32,827 nt of DNA from Meridianimarinicoccus aquatilis (GTDB lineage: Bacteria > Pseudomonadota > Alphaproteobacteria > Rhodobacterales > Rhodobacteraceae), in assembly GCF_004358675.1 (NCBI RefSeq), contig NZ_SMZO01000042.1, positions 1 through 32,827 of the forward strand, given 5' to 3'. Below are positions 1 to 6,485 of the stretch, piece by piece. The notes beneath the pieces were generated by a model that saw only the letters and a program-made list of their open reading frames with translations, was not told where the DNA came from and did not search any database. A program made the position numbers and the translations under genes. Every line of letters starts with the position of its first letter. Position 1 is the stretch's first letter.

Positions 1-1081
1 CCATTTCGGCGGCCATCATCGCGTTCGGGGCGGTCCCGACTTCTTCCAGTGCTTTCAGAAGCATCTGCCACGCGCGACCAAGAACCCGCTGGGACAGTTT
101 CTGCGCCATCGCCCCGCCCCGTTCGCGTATGTCGGGTGCTTGGGTCGGGTCGTCTGCTGCGTCGGGGGTGACCTTTGTGACCGATAGCCAATGGGCGACT
201 TCGGCCAGATCGCGCAGCACCGACATCGGATCGGCCCCGTCTGCGTATTGCGAGGACAGTTCATTGAGCGCGCCAGCCGCATCGCCGGACATCACCATGT
301 CGAACAGATCCAGAACCCGGCCCCGGTCGGCAAGGCCCAGCATGCTGCGCACCTGTTCGGCGGTCGTTTCGCCCTGACCGTGACTAATCGCCTGATCCAG
401 CAGGGATGTCGCGTCTCGGGCCGACCCTTCGGCGGCACGGATCATCAGCGCCAGTGCGGCATCGTCGATCTTTGCGCCTTCTGCATCCGCGATCCGGCGC
501 AACATGGCGAGCATGTCTTCGGGTTCGATCCGGCGCAGGTCAAACCTTTGACAACGCGACAGAACTGTTACCGGGACTTTGCGAATCTCTGTGGTGGCAA
601 AAATGAATTTCACATGGGCGGGCGGTTCTTCCAGCGTCTTGAGAAGCGCGTTGAACGCCGATGTGGACAGCATGTGCACTTCGTCGATGATGTAGATCTT
701 GAAGCGGCTTTCGGCGGGCGCATAGGTGACGCTGTCGATCACGTTCTGGCGAATGTTATCCACGCCAGTGTTCGACGCGGCATCCATTTCGATCACGTCC
801 ACATGGGTGCCCGCCGCGATGCGCACGCATTGTGCACAGGTGCCACATGGCTCTGTGGTGGGGCCGTCATGGCCGGTGCAGTTCATGCCCTTGGCGATGA
901 TCCGGGCGGTGGTTGTCTTGCCCGTTCCGCGAATGCCGGTCATCATGAAAGCCTGCGCTATCCTGTTGGCGGCAAAGGCATTTTTCAGGGTGCGGACCAT
1001 CGCCTCCTGACCGACAAGGTCGGCGAAGGTTTCGGGCCGGTATTTCCGGGCGAGGACCTGATAGCCGGTCGTCTGCGACAC
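1..1081 (-). CDS. dnaX: DNA polymerase III subunit gamma/tau, 5' part (cut by window edge)
   Basis: This encodes the clamp-loader ATPase subunit of the replicative DNA polymerase, which loads the sliding clamp in the cytoplasm. About 360 residues are present; the C-terminal tau part lies beyond position 1. The N-terminus reads SQTTGYQVLARKYRPETF, the usual DnaX opening. A Walker A motif GIRGTGKTT is at about residues 49-57, followed by a zinc module with four cysteines (one, then PCGTCAQC) and a Walker B IIDEVHMLS. The sensor-type segment LLKTLEEPP and the SRC motif LSRCQRFD are also present. I chose a GTG start at 1081 because homology begins there and AAAGG lies about 10 nt upstream; no ATG fits. 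The SRP RNA gene lies just upstream on the same strand. The frame is open throughout, and the identification is secure. Confidence 0.95.
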   Translation of the reverse strand, partial: MSQTTGYQVLARKYRPETFADLVGQEAMVRTLKNAFAANRIAQAFMMTGIRGTGKTTTARIIAKGMNCTGHDGPTTEPCGTCAQCVRIAAGTHVDVIEMDAASNTGVDNIRQNVIDSVTYAPAESRFKIYIIDEVHMLSTSAFNALLKTLEEPPAHVKFIFATTEIRKVPVTVLSRCQRFDLRRIEPEDMLAMLRRIADAEGAKIDDAALALMIRAAEGSARDATSLLDQAISHGQGETTAEQVRSMLGLADRGRVLDLFDMVMSGDAAGALNELSSQYADGADPMSVLRDLAEVAHWLSVTKVTPDAADDPTQAPDIRERGGAMAQKLSQRVLGRAWQMLLKALEEVGTAPNAMMAAEM

Positions 1082-1208
1082 GCGGGAGCACCTTTCTGAA
1101 TCGTTGCTTTGCCAACCTAGGGGCAGGGGGGCACGAGGTCCAGCGCCGCAGCCCTTCGCGCGCCCAAGGGCCGGAAATTTTCGGTCGAAACATGCGCGAT
1201 TGGGAAAA

Positions 1209-1305
1209 GGTGAGAGGCTGGACAACGACCCAAGCGAGGCTCGTTACGGCTGCTTCCTTCCGGATCTGACCGGGTTGGCGAGGTGCCTGCCCGCGCCAAC
1301 CTCTC
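1209..1305 (-). ncRNA. ffs: Signal recognition particle RNA (4.5S-type, bacterial small SRP RNA)
   Basis: This is the RNA core of the signal recognition particle, which binds Ffh and targets nascent membrane proteins. Read on the minus strand, the conserved apical domain GGTCAGATCCGGAAGGAAGC is unmistakable (about 1250-1272). The ends pair: GAGAGG near 1300-1305 matches CCTCTC at 1212-1217, giving the long hairpin of a roughly 95-nt small SRP RNA. A short T-run (TTTT) follows the closing stem and may end transcription. The 5' end is placed from the predicted promoter (+1 near 1305), so both ends are good to only a few nucleotides. It lies about 130 bp upstream of dnaX, in the same direction. 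Confidence 0.93.
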
Positions 1306-1311
1306 AAGGCC

Positions 1312-1340
1312 CAAATAGGACACCCGTGCGCCCGATGCAA
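1312..1340 (-). promoter_or_regulatory. Predicted sigma-70 promoter of ffs
   Basis: On the minus strand a -35 element TTGCAT (1335-1340) is separated by exactly 17 bp from a -10 element TATTTG (1312-1317). A G at about 1305 is well placed as +1 and is also the first base of the SRP RNA closing stem. The agreement between promoter spacing and RNA fold supports the call; the -10 hexamer itself is only moderately good. Confidence 0.6.
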
Positions 1341-1366
1341 CCCCGTCAGGGCAGTGTTTTGGCGGA

Positions 1367-1410
1367 TCGGTATTGCGTCGGTATCGTATCGGTATCACGT
1401 CGGTGCCTGC
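1367..1410. repeat. Four tandem 11-bp imperfect repeats (TCGGTAT...)
   Basis: Four consecutive 11-bp units start at 1367, 1378, 1389 and 1400: TCGGTATTGCG, TCGGTATCGTA, TCGGTATCACG and TCGGTGCCTGC. The period is close to one DNA helical turn. The block lies roughly 60-105 bp upstream of the predicted ffs start (minus strand) and about 50 bp upstream of the predicted cytochrome b561 promoter (plus strand). It could be a set of phased protein-binding sites or only a small slippage repeat; no known regulator matches. Confidence 0.5.
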
Positions 1411-1459
1411 GCGCGCGGCATTACAGGGGGGCGCAACGCCGCCACGGGCGGTGCGGCGC

Positions 1460-1488
1460 TTGACTAAACTTGTCGTTGCGGCACGATT
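1460..1488 (+). promoter_or_regulatory. Possible promoter of the cytochrome b561 gene
   Basis: TTGACT (1460-1465) is a near-consensus -35 element. At 17-bp spacing the -10 position reads ACGATT (1483-1488), which is weak. The implied start of transcription near 1495 leaves a leader of about 25 nt before the GTG at 1520 and would exclude the ATG at 1493 as start codon. Confidence 0.35.
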
Positions 1489-1519
1489 GGTCATGTCCGC
1501 CAAAGCGAAAGGATCTGCC

Positions 1520-2086
1520 GTGATACATTCTGAAAGATACACCTTGTTCCAACGCGTTCTTCACTGGGGCATTGCGGGGCTGGTTCTGGCCTCGTTGGCT
1601 GGTGGGGCGATGCTGTACACGTTCGGCTTCACTGGCCTGCGCGACACGTTTGGCATGGATGTGACGAACACCATTTACAAAGCGCACAAGACCCTTGGTG
1701 TGCTGATCCTTGGTCTGATGCTGGTGCGTGTGGCGGCGCGGTATGGTCTGGGCGTGCCGGCCCCGGTGCCAACGCTGACCGGGTTCGAGCGCTTTGCCTC
1801 GGCGGCGGTGCATGGGCTGCTTTACGTCGGGCTGATTGGCATGTCGGTGTTGGGATGGCTGGCCACGGGCGCGGGCGGCTTTCCGGTTGAGTTCTTCTCG
1901 GCCCGTCTGCCGGGTATTTTGGGGAAGAACGAAGGGCTGTCAGAGACGCTCTATTGGCTGCACGGGCTGGTGGCGGTCGGTCTTGTCGGCCTGATCGCCA
2001 TGCACGTGGGCGCGGCGATGATGCATTGGAAAGTGAAGAAGGACGGGGTGATGGAGCGGATGATGCTGTGGGGTGGGGGGCGGTAG
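1520..2086 (+). CDS. Cytochrome b561 family protein
   Basis: This is a di-haem b-type cytochrome of the inner membrane (YodB/CybB type), thought to pass electrons between the quinone pool and periplasmic partners. The 188-residue protein has four hydrophobic segments with the expected histidines: LHW in the first helix, the conserved KAHKTLG, AVHGLLY, and LHGLVAV/MHVGAAMMH in the last. I chose the GTG at 1520 (protein start MIHSERYTLFQ) because AAAGGA lies 6 bp upstream and because the likely promoter sits at 1460-1488. An in-frame ATG at 1493 would add nine residues but has no ribosome-binding site. The gene stands alone and its electron partner is not shown by the context. Family assignment is secure; the exact role is not known. 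Confidence 0.88.
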   Translation: MIHSERYTLFQRVLHWGIAGLVLASLAGGAMLYTFGFTGLRDTFGMDVTNTIYKAHKTLGVLILGLMLVRVAARYGLGVPAPVPTLTGFERFASAAVHGLLYVGLIGMSVLGWLATGAGGFPVEFFSARLPGILGKNEGLSETLYWLHGLVAVGLVGLIAMHVGAAMMHWKVKKDGVMERMMLWGGGR

Positions 2087-2434
2087 TTTTCAGGCTTGCT
2101 TTGGGCGCTGGCGATTTGACGGGGCGCCAGTGTGAACCTTCTTGCGCCGACCCTCCGACAGCAGCCTAGAACCCTCCCTAACACTTCTTCGGTGTGCAGC
2201 GAACGGCCGCTCATGCGAGAAGCCACAAACGTGCCGGAACCTTGCTGGTTTTGTCTTGGGGTATTGTCCAAGCTAAGCTTCTGACACGGTCGCAGCACGA
2301 GATTAGGGTCAAAAACGACGGTTTTTTCCGCCTTCTTTGGGAGCCGAAACTCGACCAGTGGCCGGAAAGCCTTGCTTAACGGTCATCCAAGTCAAGCGCG
2401 GTGGACGTACGCAAGTCATCCTATGCCCTTCACC
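2087..2434. other. Intergenic stretch without a recognisable gene
   Basis: Between the cytochrome b561 stop and the permease remnant there is no ORF with coding character on either strand. Short open frames exist but contain no recognisable motif. A small inverted repeat, AAAAAC-GACG-GTTTTT, lies near 2312-2327. The sequence CCAGTGG with surrounding bases looks like decayed non-coding DNA. I see no tRNA, transposase end or terminator with a U-run for the b561 gene. Confidence 0.5.
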
Positions 2435-2560
2435 CGGCGCCCGCTCCGCCCTTCCGGCAAACGTCTTCTCCAGCGCGACCACGATGTAATAGAGCTTGAT
2501 CCCTAGCAGCGCCAAGGCGATCTGCGCGCCAAACGTCAGCGGGGCGTCTGAGTTGCTCTT
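2435..2560 (-). pseudogene. Remnant of an ABC transporter permease 3' end
   Basis: The minus-strand frame reads KSNSDAPLTFGAQ, then IALALLGIKLYYIVVALEK, then TFAGRAERAP. It aligns without gaps to the last 42 residues of the intact permease encoded at 3626-4390, with 33 of 42 residues identical by hand count. At DNA level about 70% of roughly 112 aligned bases match, so this is a diverged paralogue and not a fresh duplication. Nothing upstream of the lysine codon at 2560 resembles the permease; instead the VPLPA-CTERM gene runs into it and ends inside it at 2536. The frame continues past the normal stop position without motif. It is too short to encode a working permease. Confidence 0.85.
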
Positions 2561-3240
2561 GCGTGCAGTCGGGTTCGGCGCCCAAACGCGAGAAGCCCGC
2601 CAAGCCCGGCCAGCAGCATCGGCAGAGAGGCCGGCACCGGAACCGGCGCTGCCGGCGTTGTCGACAACGCCACCGCGGCGACCCCGGTGACGTATGCCGG
2701 GTCTGGGCCGACATACCTGAAATGAATCTCGCCCGACACGCTCCGGGCACCGCCGACGGAATCGAGATCGTAGCCGAAGACAAAGATATCGCGAGTCAAG
2801 AACGGGTACTTGGTGACGGAGGCCGGGGCACCGTTCGCGACGCCCAACAACGTGCCCATCGAGCCCGCCGTGCCAGACCCGAGCGACATCATGAGGTTCG
2901 AGGCGCCATACAACTGGAAGATGTAGATATCCGGGCCGCTGACGTTCACGACAGCGCCCGCCGAGAACTGGACGGCAAAGGCGTCTTCGTCTCCGAGAAC
3001 GTGAGTCTCGCCTTCGTCCAGCGTAGCGGAGCTATCCAGGAAGCCGTCAATGATCGCACCTTTTCCGGGATTGCCAATGACGCCATTCGTTTCGCGCACA
3101 ATGTCGGCCAGATTGCCCTGCGGGAACGAGACCGGCCCAACCGTCAGGGTCGCCGCATCGGCCGTTCCAGCGGCCCATAAGAGCGTCGCCAACACTCCCG
3201 CAGTCCTCGCAAGCACCGCTTTCAATGCGTCTTTTTTCAT
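2536..3240 (-). CDS. VPLPA-CTERM sorting domain protein (exported, probably surface-anchored)
   Basis: This 234-residue protein has a signal peptide (MKKDALKAVLARTAGVLATL, with likely cleavage after ...GTADA near residue 29). The middle, about residues 30-195, is Gly/Ala/Asp-rich with no motif I recognise. The C-terminal signal has VPVPASLPMLLAGLGGLLAF followed by GRRTR: the VPLPA-CTERM pattern of a Pro-rich motif, a hydrophobic helix and a basic end. Such proteins are processed by exosortase XrtD and usually belong to extracellular or surface material. No exosortase or polysaccharide gene is in the window. The start is supported by AGGAAAG 8 nt upstream. The last residues (about ARATQTPR) are read from the permease-remnant DNA in another frame, so the native 3' end was probably replaced. 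Biological function is unknown. Confidence 0.85.
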   Translation of the reverse strand: MKKDALKAVLARTAGVLATLLWAAGTADAATLTVGPVSFPQGNLADIVRETNGVIGNPGKGAIIDGFLDSSATLDEGETHVLGDEDAFAVQFSAGAVVNVSGPDIYIFQLYGASNLMMSLGSGTAGSMGTLLGVANGAPASVTKYPFLTRDIFVFGYDLDSVGGARSVSGEIHFRYVGPDPAYVTGVAAVALSTTPAAPVPVPASLPMLLAGLGGLLAFGRRTRLHARATQTPR

Positions 3241-3625
3241 GGCGTTCTTTCCTCGTGGAATCTCTTGGCGATCTCAATGCCTTCGGGACCATAGCAGTAA
3301 CTTCAATCAACGTTAATCTATTGAATACCCGACCTCGGGGGAAGGGGCTTTCGCAACGTCGGCCTGCGGCGCGAAACCTCTCGACCCGGATGGGCAACCC
3401 ATGGTCGGCTCTGCGGTGCTGCCTGCCAACTTGAGAAGGCTTCAATCTCCCAGCCGGTCGGCAGCAGCCGCCCTCTCACCTCACCATTCGACATACCCCC
3501 GGCGCGCCGCCATGACGAAAGACGCAGACCGGGCCGGGGCGATTGAAAGCGAATGGGCCGGGCCTGTGCCGGGCGACCGGCGCAGGCGCAGGGTGTCAAG
3601 CGTACCGGCGCGCGCCTCCCCGGTT
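3241..3625. other. Intergenic stretch between the VPLPA-CTERM gene and the permease gene
   Basis: No coding frame with recognisable content is visible on either strand. The part near 3241-3330 should carry the promoter of the VPLPA-CTERM gene (a possible TTAACG/TATGGT pair at 17-bp spacing on the minus strand, weak). A strong hairpin at 3562-3587 lies just downstream of the permease stop. The rest is GC-rich and featureless to my reading. Confidence 0.5.
3562..3587 (-). terminator. Hairpin downstream of the importer operon
   Basis: GCCTGTGCCGG (3562-3572) pairs with CCGGCGCAGGC (3577-3587) around a 4-nt loop: an 11-bp stem with one wobble. It begins about 40 nt after the permease stop. No U-run follows, so it may be a 3'-end stabiliser or a Rho-assisted stop and not a classic intrinsic terminator. 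Confidence 0.45.
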
Positions 3626-4390
3626 TCAGGTCGGGCTTCGTTCGGCCCACCCCGCGAAGGTCTTCTCCAGCGCTACCACGATGTAATAAAGAACGATCCC
3701 CAGCAGCGCGAGCGCGATCAGAACGGCGAACATCAGCGGATAGTCGCTGTTGATCTTGCCACTGTCGAAGAGCGCGCCGAGGCCGCGACCGTGGGGGGAG
3801 ATGATCTCCATCAGGTTCGTGCCGATAAAGGCCAGCGTGACCGAGACTTTCAGCGCGCCGAAGAATTCGGGCAGGGTTTTGGGGAGTGCGATTTTCCAGA
3901 ACACGGTGAGTTGTGACGCGCCGAGGCTGCGCAGGATATCGCGGTATTCGGGTTCAAGCGTGCTCAGCCCGATGGAGACGGACACGGCGATGGGGAAGAA
4001 CGAGATCATGAAGGCGATGAGGATCGTGTTCAGGTCATGCTGGCCCACGAACATCAGCGCGAGGATTGGCACCACGGTCGCCTTGGGAATTGCGTTGAAG
4101 CCCACCAGCAGCGGGTAAAGCCCATCGCGGACTGTGCGCGAGAACCCCATCACCATGCCGACCGCGACACCGAAGACAATGGCAATGGCCAGTCCGGCCA
4201 CGGTGCGCCATAGCGTCTGCCAGCCATATTCGAGGAACAGCCAGCGGAATTTCCAGAAGGCGGGCCACAGGTCCGACGGGGCGGCCATTTTATAGGTTGG
4301 CCATCCGTTGACCCAGACCAGCCATTCCCACCCCAGCAGGAAAAGGATGATCGCAGTGATCGGTGCCGCGAGTTTGCGAAGCGTGTTCAT
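3626..4390 (-). CDS. ABC transporter permease, SsuC/TauC/ThiX family
   Basis: This is the inner-membrane channel subunit of an importer. It is 254 residues long, normal for the family, with about six hydrophobic helices. The cytoplasmic coupling loop (EAA motif) is visible at about residues 160-185 as EYRDILRSLGASQLTVFWKI followed by ALPKTLPEFF. The start ATG at 4390 overlaps the end of the ATPase gene by 4 bp (ATGA), which indicates translational coupling. It is the last gene of the operon. A diverged remnant of a paralogue's 3' end lies at 2435-2560. Family members carry sulfonates, taurine, nitrate or thiamine precursors; the sequence does not decide which. Confidence 0.9.
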   Translation of the reverse strand: MNTLRKLAAPITAIILFLLGWEWLVWVNGWPTYKMAAPSDLWPAFWKFRWLFLEYGWQTLWRTVAGLAIAIVFGVAVGMVMGFSRTVRDGLYPLLVGFNAIPKATVVPILALMFVGQHDLNTILIAFMISFFPIAVSVSIGLSTLEPEYRDILRSLGASQLTVFWKIALPKTLPEFFGALKVSVTLAFIGTNLMEIISPHGRGLGALFDSGKINSDYPLMFAVLIALALLGIVLYYIVVALEKTFAGWAERSPT

Positions 4391-5199
4391 GCGGTGGCCT
4401 TTGCGTCGTCTGCCGGGGCGCGGCCCTGGGCAACTTGAATCTGGTGGCGCAGAATCGCCAGCATGTCGGTGGCGGGCTGGGAATACAGGTCTTCCAGCGT
4501 GCGGTTGGTTGGCAGTGTGTTGGGCAAGACGAATTGCGACGTGGCGGGGCGGCCGGACAGGACCACGACGTTATCGGCGAGGAACACGCTTTCGCGCAGG
4601 TCATGGGTGATCAGCACGGCGGTGAACTTTTCCTCAAGGCGAAGGCGCGCCATGGTTTGCCACAGGTCTTCGCGGGTGAAGGCGTCAAGCGCGCCGAACG
4701 GTTCATCGAGGATCAGCACTTCGGGCCGGTGGACAATCGCCCGGCAGAGCGATGCGCGCTGGCGCATGCCGCCGGAGAGTTCCGACGGGCGCTTGTCTTC
4801 GAAGCCTTCCAGCCCGACGAGGGACAGCAGTTCGCGAGCGCGGTCTTCCTGTGCGGTGCGTGACATGCGTTTGCCAACAATTTCCAGTGGAAGCATGACG
4901 TTGCGCAGGATCGTGCGCCATTCCAGCAGAACCGGGTTCTGGAAGGCCATGCCAACGGTCGGGCGCGGGGAGGTGACCATTTTTCCGCCAAGCCACACTT
5001 GCCCTTCGTCAGGGCGCATCAGGCCTGCGATCAGCCTTGTGAGAGTGGACTTGCCGCACCCCGATGGGCCGACAACAGCCGTGAAACTGCCCTCTTCCAT
5101 CTTGATCGAAAGGTGGTCGAGGACCGGCAGGGGGCCCGCCTCGGTTTGGTAGGCGTGGGTGATGTCGCGCAGTTCGATATGCGCTGGCTTATAGGTCAT
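4387..5199 (-). CDS. ABC transporter ATP-binding protein, SsuB/TauB/ThiZ family
   Basis: This is the ATPase that powers the importer at the cytoplasmic face of the membrane. The 270-residue protein has Walker A GPSGCGKST (about residues 44-52), a Q-loop in FQNPVLLEW, signature LSGGMRQR, Walker B LILDEPFGALD and switch histidine in ITHDLRES. The order and spacing are typical of the nitrate/sulfonate/thiamine-precursor group. It lies between the binding-protein gene (gap of 116 bp filled with hairpins) and the permease gene (4-bp overlap). A C-terminal tail of some 40 residues after the core is ordinary for the family. Confidence 0.93.
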   Translation of the reverse strand: MTYKPAHIELRDITHAYQTEAGPLPVLDHLSIKMEEGSFTAVVGPSGCGKSTLTRLIAGLMRPDEGQVWLGGKMVTSPRPTVGMAFQNPVLLEWRTILRNVMLPLEIVGKRMSRTAQEDRARELLSLVGLEGFEDKRPSELSGGMRQRASLCRAIVHRPEVLILDEPFGALDAFTREDLWQTMARLRLEEKFTAVLITHDLRESVFLADNVVVLSGRPATSQFVLPNTLPTNRTLEDLYSQPATDMLAILRHQIQVAQGRAPADDAKATA

Positions 5200-5228
5200 A
5201 GGGCCCCGAAACAGTGTAGGAGATGTGT

Positions 5229-5292
5229 AGGACTCCCGTCGGAGTCCTGTAGGCGGTGTGCCGCGGCGCCATGGGACGGCACGGTGTGCCGC
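5229..5292 (-). promoter_or_regulatory. Intercistronic hairpins between the binding-protein and ATPase genes
   Basis: One perfect hairpin is AGGACTCC-CGTC-GGAGTCCT (5229-5248). Next to it CGGCAC (5277-5282) can pair with either of two GTGCCG copies, at 5258-5263 or 5286-5291, because GGTGTGCCGC is directly repeated (5255-5264 and 5283-5292). The two pairings exclude each other. Stable hairpins after binding-protein genes commonly protect the upstream mRNA and raise its level relative to the ATPase and permease; that role is inferred here. Confidence 0.55.
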
Positions 5293-5315
5293 CCCAAAGC
5301 AGGATCAGTGCAGCC

Positions 5316-6323
5316 TTAGTCGAGCGCGATACCGCCCTCTGGCAGGTAGGCATCTGTGAAGTAGAGTGCCGCATCGGGTTCAGACTGGAATTCGTAGGTT
5401 TCCTTGATCTGCTCCAGCGCACTTGCGAAACGGTCGGCCTCGATGGTGCCCATGCCATTTTCCATGACGTACGGTGTCATCACGTTTGCCTCGAGCGCGA
5501 GTTGCAGGCGGCGTGTTTCAAGATCCGCATCGCCGGCAGGGTTGCGTTCAATCAATTGTGCGACAGCTGCCGCCGGATCCGCGATTGCATCTTTCCAGCC
5601 AAGGCCAACAGCGGCCACAAAGCCTTTGACGGCATCGGGGTTTTCTGCGGCGAAGTCCGTGTTGACGATGATGGCGTTGCCATAAAGGTCGAGACCGTAA
5701 TCGGCCATCAGGATGGTCGAAATGTCATCTTCTGGCACGCCGAGGCGCACAAGGTTCAGGTAACTGGAGAAGTTGAAACCCGTCACGGCATCGACCTTGC
5801 CTTCGGCCAGCATTGGCTCACGCGTGGGGAAGCCGACAGGCTCCACGGTGATCTTGCTCATGTCCAGATCGTTGGCCGCAGCGAAGGGGGCAAACTGCGC
5901 CCATGCGCCATCGGGCGGCGGTGCGCCAAGGATCTTGCCTTCGAGGTCTTTGGGCGCTTCGATGCCAAGGCTCTTGCGGCCGACAACGGCGAAGGGCGGT
6001 TTGTCATATGTCATCATCACCGCGATGACTGGCGCGCCCGGGTTCTGATCGAGGAATTTCACAAGGCTGTTGATATCCGCAAACCCGACCGGATAAGCGC
6101 CGGTTGCGACCTTTGGAATGGCGTCAAGCGAGCCTGACCCGGCAGTGACTGTCACCTCAAGCCCGGCATCGGCAAAGTGGCCATTGTCGAGCGCGGCAAA
6201 ATAGGGGGCTGCTGGGCCTTCGAATTTCCAGTCGAGGGCGAAATCCATCTTGGTCTGGGCGGAGGCCGAACCGGCCGCAGTTGCGGCGGCGATGGCCAAG
6301 GTGCACAGGGCACGCTGGAACAT
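5316..6323 (-). CDS. ABC transporter substrate-binding protein, NMT1/THI5-SsuA type
   Basis: This is the periplasmic receptor of the importer. The 335-residue protein starts with a signal peptide, MFQRALCTLAIAAATAAGSA ending SAQ. The mature N-terminus reads KMDFALDWKFEGPAAPYFAA, then the family pattern GHFADAGLEVTV and ...TGAYPVGFADINSL. These are features of periplasmic proteins binding thiamine pyrimidine precursors, sulfonates or similar small ligands. I chose the ATG at 6323 because AAAGGA lies about 9 nt upstream and the signal peptide begins there; an in-frame ATG 19 codons upstream would bury it. There is no TPP riboswitch in the leader, which argues weakly against thiamine control. 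The ligand remains unknown. Confidence 0.9.
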   Translation of the reverse strand: MFQRALCTLAIAAATAAGSASAQTKMDFALDWKFEGPAAPYFAALDNGHFADAGLEVTVTAGSGSLDAIPKVATGAYPVGFADINSLVKFLDQNPGAPVIAVMMTYDKPPFAVVGRKSLGIEAPKDLEGKILGAPPPDGAWAQFAPFAAANDLDMSKITVEPVGFPTREPMLAEGKVDAVTGFNFSSYLNLVRLGVPEDDISTILMADYGLDLYGNAIIVNTDFAAENPDAVKGFVAAVGLGWKDAIADPAAAVAQLIERNPAGDADLETRRLQLALEANVMTPYVMENGMGTIEADRFASALEQIKETYEFQSEPDAALYFTDAYLPEGGIALD

Positions 6324-6448
6324 AATGTTGGTCCTTTTGGTTTTGGGCGTCAGATCAAAACAGACCCTAACTATGCGCATGATGGGCGAAATGCCTAAGC
6401 GCAGTGCGCTTTGCTTAAAACGGCAGCGAACATGTGAGCCGACTAAGA

Positions 6449-6467
6449 TTTGCGCATGTTGTGCAAA
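6449..6467. promoter_or_regulatory. 19-bp inverted repeat, candidate operator of the importer operon
   Basis: TTTGCGCA-TGT-TGTGCAAA is an inverted repeat with 7 of 8 matching positions per arm. It is centred near 6458, about 135 bp upstream of the binding-protein start, in the only intergenic space before the operon. Its size and symmetry suit a dimeric repressor or activator. I do not recognise the regulator and no regulator gene is adjacent. Confidence 0.4.
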
Positions 6468-6485
6468 ATCCGGGCAGCTAGCTGC

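Noticed and set aside
191-1099. Long plus-strand open frame over the dnaX region
   Set aside because: It is the antisense shadow of dnaX. Its translation is rich in Cys, His and Arg with no family character, while the minus strand gives an intact DnaX sequence.
1450-1470. FNR box before cytochrome b561
   Set aside because: TTGACTAAACTTGT has only one half-site; the second half (CTTGT) does not match ATCAA.
1373-1519. Longer N-terminus for the cytochrome b561 gene
   Set aside because: The added residues would be encoded by the 11-bp repeats and promoter region and show no membrane or family pattern. AAAGGA before GTG 1520 is a better start signal.
2140-2230. tRNA-like sequence on the minus strand (GAAGAAGTGTTAGGGAGGGTTC)
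   Set aside because: It vaguely resembles an anticodon-to-T-arm stretch, but no acceptor stem, D-arm or complete cloverleaf can be formed.
2435-3770. Direct repeats as insertion-sequence target duplications
   Set aside because: The repeated block is coding-derived, over 100 bp and only about 70% identical. Target duplications are short and identical, and no transposase or terminal inverted repeat is present.
6324-6485. TPP riboswitch before the importer operon
   Set aside because: The conserved CTGAGA and ACCTGA elements are absent on the minus strand.
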